NCBI GenBank assembly: GCA_017559135.1
Contig: JAFYSZ010000006.1
Location: 1 to 64,000, forward strand
Direction: 5' to 3'
Length of the DNA: 64,000 nucleotides
From: Bacteroidales bacterium
GTDB taxonomy: Bacteria > Bacteroidota > Bacteroidia > Bacteroidales > P3
In this document: one piece after another, positions 35,310-45,574 of the stretch
Layout of the letters: every line of letters starts with the position of its first letter
Numbering within the stretch: position 1 is the first letter of the stretch
Notes under the pieces: model-generated
What the model saw: only the letters and a program-made list of their open reading frames with translations
Told to the model about the DNA's origin: nothing
The model's database searches: none
Made by a program: the position numbers and the translations under genes

Positions 35310-37733
35310 ATGGCAATGAAGTCTTATTTTTTTGTTATTGTTTTTTGCTTAGTGGGCTTTTTTTCTTTGGCTCAAACAAGGGTTTGGTTTGATTCTCCGA
35401 CACGCTCTTGTGATACGCTTTCTTTATATGATTATTCTGCGGATTGGCAGTGGGAAAATCTTTCTTTGCCAATAGGAAATGGTTCGTTGGGAGCAAATGT
35501 TTTGGGTTCGGTTTCAATAGAACGCTTAACGCTTAATGAGAAATCGCTTTGGAGAGGAGGACCTAATGTGTCGGATTCGGCTTCTTATTATTGGAATGTG
35601 AACAAAAATTCTGCATATCTTTTGGATTCTATACGCAAAGCCTTTGTTGAGGGTGATTATTCAACGGCAGAAAAACTTACAAAGCAGAATTTCAATGGTT
35701 ATGCAGCGTATGAGGAATATAATGAAAAGCCTTTTCGCTTTGGTTCATATACAACGCTTGGCGAAATCAATATTTATACTTTCTTGAACGAGGATTTGAC
35801 AAAAAATTACTCTCGTTCGTTGTGTATTGATTCGGCTTTGGCAAAGGTAGAGTTTGAAAACAATGGAGTAAACTACACAAGGGAATATTTTGCATCTTAT
35901 CCCGATAGTGTGATTGTTTGCAGATTTTCGGCAAATCAAAAAGAAAAGCAAAATTTACGCTTAGTTTTTCGTCCAAATCCAGAGTCTTATATCGAGATAA
36001 AGCCGATTGAAAAAAATGAAGTCTTGTTTTCTGGTAGATTAAAGGACAATGAAATGGAGTTTGCATTGAGATTGAGGGTTGAGGCAAAGAATGGCAAGGT
36101 GGAAATAAATGAGAAAGGAGAAATTTCGGTGAAAGAAAGTGATGAGGTTGTTTTTCTTTTAGCAGGAGATACGGATTATTTTATGAATTTCACACCTGAT
36201 TTTTCTGATACAAAGACATACGTGGGCGTAAATCCCCTTGCAAATACTGAAAAGACGTTTGAGAGAATTGAAACCCTGAATTATCAAGATTTAAAACAAA
36301 GACATTTAGATGATTATTGTGAATTATTTGGTAGAGTAGAATTAAAACTCAATCCAAAAGAAAGCTTTGAAGACTTGCCAACAAACAAACGTCTTGAAAG
36401 GTATAGAAAAGGAAAAGCAGATTATGGCTTAGAAGAACTTTATTTTCAATTTGGAAGATATTTAACTATTGCCTCTTCACGAAAAGGCAATTTACCCTCA
36501 AACTTACAAGGAATTTGGGCAAGAGGTGTTGATGGTCCTTGGAGGGTTGATTATCACAACAACATAAATCTTCAAATGAATTATTGGCTTGCAAGTCCGG
36601 GAAATCTCTTGGAATGTAATCAACCTTTGATTGACTATATTCGCACACTTATTCTTCCGGGTAGAGAAACTGCAAAGGCGTATTACAACGCAAGAGGTTG
36701 GACTGCGTCAATTTCTTCAAATATTTTTGGTTTCACATCTCCGCTTGCAAGTCAGGAAATGAGTTGGAATTTTTCTCCAATGGCAGGTCCGTGGCTCGCT
36801 CTTCATCTTTGGGATTATTATGATTATAGTAGAGATAGACAATACTTAGAAAACATAGCATACGAGATAATAAAAGAAAGTGCAAACTTTACAGTGGATT
36901 TCCTATGGCAAAGACCTGATGGAATATACACTGCTTGCCCTTCAACATCTCCTGAACATGGACCAATAGATGAGGGAGCGACATTTTGTAATGCAGTAGC
37001 AAGAGAAATATTACTTTGTGCTATAAAGGCAAGTGAAACACTTGGCAAAGACAAAAGTCAAAGAAAAGAATGGAAAAAGGTGTTGAAAAATATAATGCCT
37101 TATAAAATTGGGCGTTATGGGCAACTTATGGAGTGGAGTGAAGATATTGATAATCCGAAAGATGAACACCGACACATAAATCATTTATTTGGACTTCACC
37201 CCGGCACAACTATTTCGCCAAGTCTTACACCCGATTTGGCAGAAGCCTCAAAAGTTGTGTTAAATCATAGAGGCGATGGAGCAACAGGTTGGAGTATGGG
37301 TTGGAAGCTTAATTTTTGGGCAAGGCTTTGCTATGGCGACAGGGCTTATCTTTTGTTTTATAATTTGCTTTCCGAAGGAACATTAGATAATCTTTGGGAT
37401 TCGCATCCTCCTTTTCAGATTGACGGAAATTTTGGAGCAAGTGCAGGAATTATAGAAATGCTTTTGCAGTCGCATCTTGGCTTTTTGAATATTTTACCAG
37501 CACTTCCAACTGCTTGGAACGAAGGAAACGTAAAAGGATTGCTTGCAAGAGGAGGATTTGTTGTTGATATATATTGGCAAAAAGGCGAATTGACACAAGT
37601 AAAAATCACATCTCTTCAAGGCGAGAAATGTAATATAAAATACAAAGACAAAGAACTATCTTTCAAAACAAAGAAAAATTGTTCTTATCTAATAAAATAC
37701 GAAAACGAAAGACTTATTGTATTGGATTATTAG
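35310..37733 (+). CDS. GH95 family alpha-L-fucosidase-like glycoside hydrolase
   Basis: 807 residues with a signal peptide (MKSYFFVIVFCLVGFFSLAQ). GH95 hallmarks are LPIGNGSLGANVLG, LNEKSLWRGGPN, HNNINLQMNYW, CPSTSPEHG (E549, expected catalytic acid), MGWKLNFWARL and IDGNFGASAGIIEML (D705). GH95 enzymes remove alpha-1,2-linked fucose or, in some members, galactose. There is no SusC/SusD pair beside it, so it is not in a standard polysaccharide-utilisation locus. A second ATG two codons later gives a more typical signal peptide start. A -7-like box TAACTTTG (35286-35293) precedes it. Confidence 0.93.
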   Translation: MAMKSYFFVIVFCLVGFFSLAQTRVWFDSPTRSCDTLSLYDYSADWQWENLSLPIGNGSLGANVLGSVSIERLTLNEKSLWRGGPNVSDSASYYWNVNKNSAYLLDSIRKAFVEGDYSTAEKLTKQNFNGYAAYEEYNEKPFRFGSYTTLGEINIYTFLNEDLTKNYSRSLCIDSALAKVEFENNGVNYTREYFASYPDSVIVCRFSANQKEKQNLRLVFRPNPESYIEIKPIEKNEVLFSGRLKDNEMEFALRLRVEAKNGKVEINEKGEISVKESDEVVFLLAGDTDYFMNFTPDFSDTKTYVGVNPLANTEKTFERIETLNYQDLKQRHLDDYCELFGRVELKLNPKESFEDLPTNKRLERYRKGKADYGLEELYFQFGRYLTIASSRKGNLPSNLQGIWARGVDGPWRVDYHNNINLQMNYWLASPGNLLECNQPLIDYIRTLILPGRETAKAYYNARGWTASISSNIFGFTSPLASQEMSWNFSPMAGPWLALHLWDYYDYSRDRQYLENIAYEIIKESANFTVDFLWQRPDGIYTACPSTSPEHGPIDEGATFCNAVAREILLCAIKASETLGKDKSQRKEWKKVLKNIMPYKIGRYGQLMEWSEDIDNPKDEHRHINHLFGLHPGTTISPSLTPDLAEASKVVLNHRGDGATGWSMGWKLNFWARLCYGDRAYLLFYNLLSEGTLDNLWDSHPPFQIDGNFGASAGIIEMLLQSHLGFLNILPALPTAWNEGNVKGLLARGGFVVDIYWQKGELTQVKITSLQGEKCNIKYKDKELSFKTKKNCSYLIKYENERLIVLDY

Positions 37734-37902
37734 GAATAACTAATGCACAAATTATATAAAACAATAATCCAGCACCGCCACATAGTGTGAAGAGAATAAG
37801 TAATAATCTTGCAATTGTAGGATCAAAATCAAAATATTCAGCGAATCCGCCACATACTCCGCAGAGTTTTCTGTTTATATTAGAGCGATATAATTTTTTC
37901 AT
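37714..37902 (-). CDS. PspC-domain membrane protein
   Basis: 62 residues: KKLYRSNINRKLCGVCGGFA, then DFDPTIARLLLILFTLCGGA and a final membrane segment (LLFYIICALVIP). This is the whole PspC domain, a small inner-membrane protein linked to envelope stress in other bacteria. It overlaps the 3' end of the convergent fucosidase gene by 20 bases. Confidence 0.88.
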   Translation of the reverse strand: MKKLYRSNINRKLCGVCGGFAEYFDFDPTIARLLLILFTLCGGAGLLFYIICALVIPNNPIQ

Positions 37903-37984
37903 GGTCTTTTATTTTTTGTTTGTGCAAATATAGAGAAAATTTTTTTGTTGTATATTTGCCAAAGTAAAGTTTTGTGAAATTTTT

Positions 37985-38500
37985 ATGGAGAAAAGAAGTC
38001 TTGTTTTTAGAAAACCAACTCTTGAAGAAGTTGATAATGTAGTGGAAATCATAAATTGTGCAATAAAAAGACTTGGCGATGCAGGTATTTCGCAGTGGCA
38101 AAATGGTTATCCTAATAAAGAAGTCGTTTTACAAGACATTGAAAATGGTGTAGCAAGGGTTTTGTGCGAGAAAGAAAAGATTTTGGCATACGGAGCATTG
38201 GTTTTTATGGGTGAAAAGGCGTATGATGACCTTAAAGGAGGAGAGTGGATTTTGCAAACGCAGAATTATGCAACTATTCATAGGGCTTGCGTTAGTGATA
38301 CTTGCGTAGGAGAGGGGTATGGTAAGTTATTTATGATTTTTGCAGAGAATGAGGCAAAGCAAACCTCAGATAGCATAAGAATTGACACGCACCCCGACAA
38401 TAAAATAATGCAAGAACTTGTCGCTTCCTTGCGTTATGAATATTGTGGTAAGGTTATGTACGAGAGTGTAAGGTTAGCCTACGAGAAGGTTTTGAAGTAG
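37985..38500 (+). CDS. GNAT-family N-acetyltransferase
   Basis: 171 residues with the acetyl-CoA binding segment IHRACVSDTCVGEGYGKLFM and the C-terminal part IRIDTHPDNKIMQELVASL. The N-terminus (LVFRKPTLEEVDNVVEIINC) is a standard GNAT helix. Substrate not predictable. A -7-like TATATTTG (37951-37958) precedes it. The 3' end overlaps the convergent phosphatase gene by 27 bases. Confidence 0.87.
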   Translation: MEKRSLVFRKPTLEEVDNVVEIINCAIKRLGDAGISQWQNGYPNKEVVLQDIENGVARVLCEKEKILAYGALVFMGEKAYDDLKGGEWILQTQNYATIHRACVSDTCVGEGYGKLFMIFAENEAKQTSDSIRIDTHPDNKIMQELVASLRYEYCGKVMYESVRLAYEKVLK

Positions 38501-38935
38501 AGCGGTGCAGGCTTTGAAAATATCTTGCCAAGTGGCTTCAAAATCCCCAGTGTACCACGGATCTGCCACGTCTTTATGCTCTTGGCAATGACTCATCATA
38601 AGAGAAATTTTGTTTTCTTTGTCTTCTTTCACAAAAGGAGTGAGATTTCTTAGGTTATTGCGATCCATTGCAATTATGTAGTCGTAATAATTATAGTCTT
38701 CTTTGGTAAATTGACGTGCAGTTTTGCCTTCGCAAGATATATTATGTTCTGCAAGTTTTCTTTTTGCAGGAGGATAAACGCTATTGCCGATTTCTTCGCG
38801 ACTTGTTGCACATGAGGCAATTTCAAAGCGAGATTCTACGCCATTTTTCTTGACTAAATCTTTCATTATAAACTCTGCCATAGGGCTTCTGCAAATATTG
38901 CCGTGGCAAACAAATAGTATTTTGATTTTTTCCAT
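38474..38935 (-). CDS. Low-molecular-weight protein tyrosine phosphatase
   Basis: 153 residues. The P-loop CHGNICRS (C10 to S17) and the acid loop DPWYTGDF are both present, so the enzyme should be active. Members of the family act on tyrosine kinases of capsule synthesis or on other phosphotyrosines. No capsule genes are nearby. It lies six bases downstream of the DUF456 gene on the same strand. Confidence 0.93.
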   Translation of the reverse strand: MEKIKILFVCHGNICRSPMAEFIMKDLVKKNGVESRFEIASCATSREEIGNSVYPPAKRKLAEHNISCEGKTARQFTKEDYNYYDYIIAMDRNNLRNLTPFVKEDKENKISLMMSHCQEHKDVADPWYTGDFEATWQDIFKACTALLQNLLVG

Positions 38936-38941
38936 TTTTTA

Positions 38942-39457
38942 CTAAAATAAATAAGTCCAACAGTCTTTTATTATAAATATAAAGGCAATTATTCCAAAGA
39001 TAATTTTGAGGAAAGTGCCTGCAATAAATCCTATAAATGAACCAAAGGCAGAGCGTAAAGCGTTTTGGTCGTTGTGAGCAATCATTTCGCCAAAATATGC
39101 TCCAAGAAATGGTCCTAAAATGATTCCAAAAATTCCAAAAGGCCCTATTGTTATTCCTAAAATTGGCAGAACGAAAATGCTAACTATAAGACCTATTGTG
39201 CTACCTCTTACACCTGCTTTTGTGCCTCCAAACTTTTTTGTTCCAATTATTGGAATTACATAATCAAGTATTGTAATTGCAATAGTGATTATGCCCATAA
39301 CGATAAGATAAGTAAGGTCGATAGGATAATTTGGTAAAAAAATCAAGGCTAATATGCCAAGATAACTCAGCGGAGTGCCAGGTAATCCGGGCATAATAGC
39401 ACCTATGATTCCTATTACACCAAGAAGTATTGCTAATATTATAATAAGATATGTCAT
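38942..39457 (-). CDS. DUF456 membrane protein
   Basis: 171 residues, hydrophobic with about five membrane segments and the Gly-rich pattern of DUF456 (IIGAIMPGLPGTPLSYLGIL; GTKKFGGTKAGVRGSTIGLI; FLGAYFGEMI). Function unknown. It precedes the phosphatase gene by six bases. Confidence 0.88.
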   Translation of the reverse strand: MTYLIIILAILLGVIGIIGAIMPGLPGTPLSYLGILALIFLPNYPIDLTYLIVMGIITIAITILDYVIPIIGTKKFGGTKAGVRGSTIGLIVSIFVLPILGITIGPFGIFGIILGPFLGAYFGEMIAHNDQNALRSAFGSFIGFIAGTFLKIIFGIIAFIFIIKDCWTYLF

Positions 39458-39490
39458 AGTTTTGTTTTATTTTGCTACTTACTTTAATTT

Positions 39491-40552
39491 TTAATATAAT
39501 TTATTTTGCAAATGTTCTAATATTTTAGGTATGTATTTGCTTCCTGTAAACATTCTTTGTTTTCTGTTGTTCCAATCAGATATGTTTTCGTTTATATAGT
39601 TTATTAATTGTTTGTTGTCTAGATTTTTAATATTTTGATTTTTTTCTTCATTCAAAATATAATCTATTGTTGATAGTAATTCTAATGAATAGTTTGTATA
39701 AAATCCTCGTAGAAAGTCTTTTGTTTTGTTGGAAATGTTTTTGTAAGTTATATTATTAGGCTCGCTAAAAAATTCATTGACATATTGTATTGTGTCATCT
39801 AATAGCCAAATTGGTTCAAAAGGTTTTTTCTGCATACCTACCATTCCTTTGATATAACTACCATTTAAATAATACATTACATGTGCAATTTTACCACCAG
39901 AGTATGGCCCATAATAACCTCTGTCGAATTTTATATTAAATTCCTTTTGTGCTCCAAATCGTTGTAAGAAATAAACAACCTTTTCTGCTGTAAATATCGA
40001 AATAAATTCACCATACGAAACAATATCGCTTAAAACATCAAGAAGCATTGCTCTTGCCGGTGTTAGTTTTACTCGCTCTGATTTTATGCGTTCAACGATT
40101 GCCTCAGAAGGTTCATATATTCTTATGTCGCATTCAATATCATTAAGCTCGTTTAATATCATTTGCTTTACACGACTCCAATCTAATCCTCCGTTATGAG
40201 AGCCTAAGGGAGGTATTGCTATGGATTTTATTTCAAGTTCTATTATTTTTTTCTTTAATTCAATAAGTCCTTTTTCTATATATTCGTATTCTGAGGGTTT
40301 TTTCCATGTTGTTTTTGTCGGAAAATTAATAATGAACTTATCTTCATGAATAAGATTACATTTTGTAATTAATAATTGTCCAATATTAAATTTTCCTTCT
40401 TTGCATAATTTTCTATATATATTATAATTGTCTGGAAATTTTTCTTTGAACTGCAAAGCAATACCTTTACCCATAACACCTACCGTATTTACCGTATTTA
40501 CTAATGCGTGGGCATCATCATTAAGCAAGTCTCCTTTAATAAATGTAAACAT
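39491..40552 (-). CDS. darG: DarG antitoxin (macro domain plus C-terminal domain)
   Basis: 353 residues. The N-terminal macro domain (about 1-155) shows FIKGDLLNDDAHALVNTVNT, VGVMGKGIALQFKEKFP and IPPLGSHNGGLDW, the ADP-ribose-binding and hydrolase signature of DarG. The C-terminal half (about 165-353; LTPARAMLLDVLSDIVSYGE, RGYYGPYSGGKIAHVMYYLN) is the DarT-neutralising domain of the family. It is encoded three bases after darT on the same strand. DarG removes ADP-ribose from DNA and binds the toxin directly. Confidence 0.93.
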   Translation of the reverse strand: MFTFIKGDLLNDDAHALVNTVNTVGVMGKGIALQFKEKFPDNYNIYRKLCKEGKFNIGQLLITKCNLIHEDKFIINFPTKTTWKKPSEYEYIEKGLIELKKKIIELEIKSIAIPPLGSHNGGLDWSRVKQMILNELNDIECDIRIYEPSEAIVERIKSERVKLTPARAMLLDVLSDIVSYGEFISIFTAEKVVYFLQRFGAQKEFNIKFDRGYYGPYSGGKIAHVMYYLNGSYIKGMVGMQKKPFEPIWLLDDTIQYVNEFFSEPNNITYKNISNKTKDFLRGFYTNYSLELLSTIDYILNEEKNQNIKNLDNKQLINYINENISDWNNRKQRMFTGSKYIPKILEHLQNKLY

Positions 40553-40555
40553 AAC

Positions 40556-41176
40556 TTAAAAATAATAATTAGGTTTTATTATTATCATATTTTCATTTAT
40601 GCCAAATTTTACTAATTTTAATTTAGCATTCTCGTTGTATACAACGTATCCACAAATATATTTACTGTCTAATTTATCTTTTATTAGTAATTCTGCCTCT
40701 TTACGTCTTTTTAAATCTATGTCAGATTCGCTATTCCAATAATGTGTATAAATATCATCATAATTTATTAATTCATTTATATCACATAATTTTTCTTGTG
40801 TGTAAAAATCTGTTAGATTAGCTAAGGCATGACCATCAGAAAATATACATTCTATCTTATCTTTTATAATGTCTTCTATTTTTATTACGCAATATACAAT
40901 ATCTTCCGCTAATTGTTTTTCTACTCTATAACCATTTTGTATAACAAAAAGCATAGGTGTACGTGGTCCTAAATAGAAAGGAATGTATTGATTAAGTGAT
41001 ATTCCGGCTATTATTTTTTCTTTTCTTTTGTTAATAATGCTACTATCACCAATAGGTTTGTACGATTTAGAAGCATTAGATGAAGAATAAAGAATAAAAC
41101 CATATTCTTTAATATGAGGTATATTGTCAATATGTACCATTCTAAAACCGTACTTTATATTTTTATTTGAAGACAT
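40556..41176 (-). CDS. darT: DarT toxin (DNA ADP-ribosyltransferase)
   Basis: 206 residues of the DarT (DUF4433) family, which attaches ADP-ribose to bases of single-stranded DNA, classically thymidine. Motifs: MVHIDNIPHI (His/Asp/Asn region), YIPFYLGPRTPMLFVI, FSDGHALANLTDFY, and the catalytic glutamate E160 in LKRRKEAELLI. Full length, with no inactivating change visible. It is first in the pair with darG. Such modules act in phage defence and stress. Both genes are AT-rich and could be an acquired cassette, but no repeats or integrase border them. Confidence 0.93.
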   Translation of the reverse strand: MSSNKNIKYGFRMVHIDNIPHIKEYGFILYSSSNASKSYKPIGDSSIINKRKEKIIAGISLNQYIPFYLGPRTPMLFVIQNGYRVEKQLAEDIVYCVIKIEDIIKDKIECIFSDGHALANLTDFYTQEKLCDINELINYDDIYTHYWNSESDIDLKRRKEAELLIKDKLDSKYICGYVVYNENAKLKLVKFGINENMIIIKPNYYF

Positions 41177-41193
41177 TTTAATGTATGTCGCTT

Positions 41194-42891
41194 TTATTTT
41201 ACTACTTTAAGTACTTCGCCGTTGTCTTTAACGATTACTTTATACCATTTTGCAGGATATTGTGGTTGATCAGGCATTACGCATTGTCCTTTGCGATATG
41301 GACTTTCTAAAAACTTGCCGTCTTTTTCTTTTTTAATATTTCCGTCAATGTATTTAACCAATAAATAGTGTTTTAGTTTTGTCCAAGCGTTAAAAGTTGT
41401 TTTAACTTTCTCGTTAGAAAAAGATGTTATCGCCTCTTTTATGTCTTTGCCTTGTTGAGAAAGTGAAAGAATTTGTTTATCAAAAGCATTTGCTTGACTA
41501 ACAAAAGAGTCTTCTAAGTGTTTTTGTTCTTTGCGAATGTCTTTTATCATATCAGAGTAGCGTGTGTAGGCGAAATTTGTTACGAAATTAAATAACCAAA
41601 ACATTGAAGTCTCGCTATATTCTATCATTGCTCCGTTTCCTTCTCTTAGGTGTTCACTTACTTCTTGCAATCCTGTGTAAATCGGCATATAAACTGTTGA
41701 ATAAGTGTCATCAACTCCAAACCACATTAGTCCTTTTGCTTCTTTTGGCATGTGTTCTCTTGATTCTATAACCATTGAGAAGCCTGTTTGTTGTGTGGAA
41801 ATTGCTCTTTCGTGAACGTATTCTTGACCTCCAACTTTGAAATCCATTGGTCTCCAACGGTAAGGGCACTTAAACGGACCTGCTCCTAAGTCTTGTGTCA
41901 TATCCATCTTTGTTCCTTGAAAGTGATCACGCATTAGCTCCATTACGTCTTGAACTGAGAGTTGTTTGTCAGGCTTTATCCAAAGTGGCATACGGTTTTG
42001 TAGGTTTAATCCCATAGCATAATCTTCGTATTGTTGCATTTGGGAATTGCAACGGCGGAAAATTGACCATACTCTCGACTCACAGCCTCTTGCAGCAGAG
42101 AAATTGATTGGTGCGTATGTGTCTGAGAACGAAAATTCTTCGTCTTTGCCGTTGAAATAGCCTTTTTTGCGTGCGAATGTAATGACATCGTGGCTATAAA
42201 CTACTTCTACTTCTGGACGAAATATGTTTTTAAGTGATTTTGAACTTATACTTTTGTAGGATTTCATTGTTTGAAGAGGGAAAGTTGTGATTCGAGCGTG
42301 ATTTGCGTGTGCAGAAATGTAGCCTTCTGGTATTTTCATCGCTACCCACACTGCTCCTTTTTCTTCTCCCTTTCCAATAATTTCCATTATCCAAACTTCC
42401 TTGTCGTCTGCTATTGAAAAACTTTCGCCAGATGAACAATAACCGTAAGTTTCTGTTAATTCGGCAATCACTTTTATTGCTTCTCTTGCATTAGATGCTC
42501 TTTGCAGTGCAAGTCTTATAAGGCTTCCGTAGTCGATTGCAGGAGTTTTGCTTTCTAATTCAGCACGTCCGCCAAAGGTTGTTTCGGTTATGCCTAAGCC
42601 TACTTCGTTTGCATTACGAATAATGGTGAATGTGCGTTCTACTTGTGGAATTTGAATTAGCGGTCTGCCATCTCCGTAGTCAAAAATCTGTATCATTTCG
42701 CCCGGTTTATGTACTCCACCAGGTAAATAGTACAAATCGCCATAACGAGTGTGTGAATCGGCAGCATAAGTTATCATTGTAGAGCCATTTTTTGAGGCTT
42801 TACGCGTTACTAATATGCTTGTGCAAGCGAAAGATTGGCTGAAAAATGCTGTAATTGCCAATATAAAAATACTTAATCTTAGTTTTTTCAT
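41194..42891 (-). CDS. C69-family dipeptidase, exported
   Basis: 565 residues. After a signal peptide (KLRLSIFILAITAFFSQSFA) comes C23, the N-terminal nucleophile of the family, in CTSILVTRKASKNGSTMITY. Further signs are ADSHTRYGDLYYLPGGVH, GLGITETTFGG, and GESFSIADDKEVWIMEIIG. C69 enzymes hydrolyse dipeptides released from host or dietary protein, which suits an amino-acid-using member of this phylum. It ends 17 bases before darT, on the same strand, but a functional link is unlikely. Confidence 0.92.
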   Translation of the reverse strand: MKKLRLSIFILAITAFFSQSFACTSILVTRKASKNGSTMITYAADSHTRYGDLYYLPGGVHKPGEMIQIFDYGDGRPLIQIPQVERTFTIIRNANEVGLGITETTFGGRAELESKTPAIDYGSLIRLALQRASNAREAIKVIAELTETYGYCSSGESFSIADDKEVWIMEIIGKGEEKGAVWVAMKIPEGYISAHANHARITTFPLQTMKSYKSISSKSLKNIFRPEVEVVYSHDVITFARKKGYFNGKDEEFSFSDTYAPINFSAARGCESRVWSIFRRCNSQMQQYEDYAMGLNLQNRMPLWIKPDKQLSVQDVMELMRDHFQGTKMDMTQDLGAGPFKCPYRWRPMDFKVGGQEYVHERAISTQQTGFSMVIESREHMPKEAKGLMWFGVDDTYSTVYMPIYTGLQEVSEHLREGNGAMIEYSETSMFWLFNFVTNFAYTRYSDMIKDIRKEQKHLEDSFVSQANAFDKQILSLSQQGKDIKEAITSFSNEKVKTTFNAWTKLKHYLLVKYIDGNIKKEKDGKFLESPYRKGQCVMPDQPQYPAKWYKVIVKDNGEVLKVVK

Positions 42892-42914
42892 TGCATTTAA
42901 AAGTTTAATTTCTG

Positions 42915-42944
42915 CAAAGATAAGAATAAAAAAAATAAAGCAAA
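42915..42944 (-). promoter_or_regulatory. Promoter of the C69 dipeptidase gene
   Basis: On the minus strand, TTTG (42944 to 42941) and TATCTTTG (42922 to 42915) are 18 bases apart, close to the TTTG-N19-TAnnTTTG consensus. The -33 box lies inside the first CAAAG unit of array 5. Confidence 0.7.
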
Positions 42945-43008
42945 GAATTAAAAAATTATTTCTTTGCTTTATTAAATTATTTCTTTGTTTTATTTATCTG
43001 ATTCTTTC
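42941..43008 (+). repeat. 21-bp-phased C-WWW-G array 5
   Basis: CAAAG at 42941, CTTTG at 42962, CTTTG at 42983 and a degenerate CTTTC at 43004, each 21 bases apart. The array fills the gap between the DUF4293 gene and the dipeptidase gene; the last, weakest unit lies in the DUF4293 3' end and may be chance. Confidence 0.65.
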
Positions 43009-43482
43009 AGAATCTCTAACGAGTTTTTCGTCTTTTTTAATTGCTCTTTGTGCTAAGATAAATAATAACACTTGTGCCATTGGTAAATAAGTGGAAACTC
43101 CGTAGATTGTTTTGGTTACTTGAATTTGTTGTGAGGCAAGTGCGGTTTCTTGTGCGGAAATTATCCATAAAAGAAGCATTCCTACGTAAATTGTTGCAAA
43201 TAAAAATCCGAAAGCGGTGATTCGCATTTGTAAAGGACGATTTTTGTAAAGGAAAATAGCAACTAAGGCTAATATTCCGCTTGCAACGGGAAAGAAAATT
43301 GCATTCCACGCAATTGTGTTTTGAGGTAATTCTGTTGTGTCGGCTGGTAGGTTTTCTGGAAGAAGGTTATACTCACTTGGAGCATACTTATCGGTTTCAA
43401 AAACAGCCAATGGAAAACAGAAACTTAAAATTGAAAGTACTAAAACTCCAACTAAGTATAATGTTTGTATTCTTTGTATCAT
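42994..43482 (-). CDS. DUF4293 membrane protein
   Basis: 162 residues with about four membrane segments (IQTLYLVGVLVLSILSFCFP; WNAIFFPVASGILALVAIFL; ITAFGFLFATIYVGMLLLWI; LPMAQVLLFILAQRAIK). The start MIQRIQTLYLV is typical of DUF4293 of Bacteroidota. Function unknown. The groL terminator lies 10 bases upstream of it. Confidence 0.87.
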   Translation of the reverse strand: MIQRIQTLYLVGVLVLSILSFCFPLAVFETDKYAPSEYNLLPENLPADTTELPQNTIAWNAIFFPVASGILALVAIFLYKNRPLQMRITAFGFLFATIYVGMLLLWIISAQETALASQQIQVTKTIYGVSTYLPMAQVLLFILAQRAIKKDEKLVRDSERIR

Positions 43483-43492
43483 AATATCTTGT

Positions 43493-43531
43493 TTTTAAAA
43501 AACAATAAGCCCAAGAGAAACTCTTGAGCTT
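43493..43531 (-). terminator. groSL operon terminator
   Basis: On the minus strand an 11-bp stem (43531-43521 with 43517-43507; one G-T wobble) with a 3-base loop and a following T-rich run (down to 43493). It lies 16 bases after the groL stop. Confidence 0.88.
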
Positions 43532-43546
43532 ACTGATTTATTATTT

Positions 43547-45187
<1,641 letters not shown>

Positions 45188-45466
45188 TTAGATTATTGCA
45201 TAAATATCGTTTTCTCTCATTATAAGAAAATCAACTCCGTCAATAGCGATTTCTGTTCCTGAATACTTGCCGTAAAGCACTTGATCGCCAACTTTAACTG
45301 TCATTGGCTCATCTTTTTTTCCTGGTCCAACAGCAACAACTTCGCCTCTCATTGGTTTTTCCTTTGCAGTGTCAGGTATAATTATGCCCGAAGCAGTTTT
45401 TTGTTCCATTTCCGCAGGTTTAATCAAAACTCTGTCAGATAAAGGTCTAACGTTTACTTTTGTCAT
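45188..45466 (-). CDS. groS: GroES co-chaperonin
   Basis: 92 residues, complete: [20 protein letters not shown], the mobile loop ([20 protein letters not shown]) and [10 protein letters not shown]. It caps the GroEL ring. First gene of groSL; the leader has a purine-rich site (GGAGATTAACGA before ATG). No CIRCE-type inverted repeat is visible in the 108 bases upstream. Confidence 0.97.
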   Translation of the reverse strand: MTKVNVRPLSDRVLIKPAEMEQKTASGIIIPDTAKEKPMRGEVVAVGPGKKDEPMTVKVGDQVLYGKYSGTEIAIDGVDFLIMRENDIYAII

Positions 45467-45574
45467 TTCGTTAATCTCCTATGTTATTTTAAAAGTTTAT
45501 AAATTTATTCTTTGCTTTGTTTAAAGGAATTTTTGTTCCAAAAAGATTTTTCTGCCAAATTGTCATAGAAAATC

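Noticed and set aside
39491-41176. Mobile island around darTG
   Set aside because: No integrase, transposase, tRNA gene or flanking direct repeats were seen; AT-richness alone is not enough.
45467-45574. CIRCE operator upstream of groS
   Set aside because: No TTAGCACTC/GAGTGCTAA inverted repeat is present; only a short GGAA/TTCC pair is seen.
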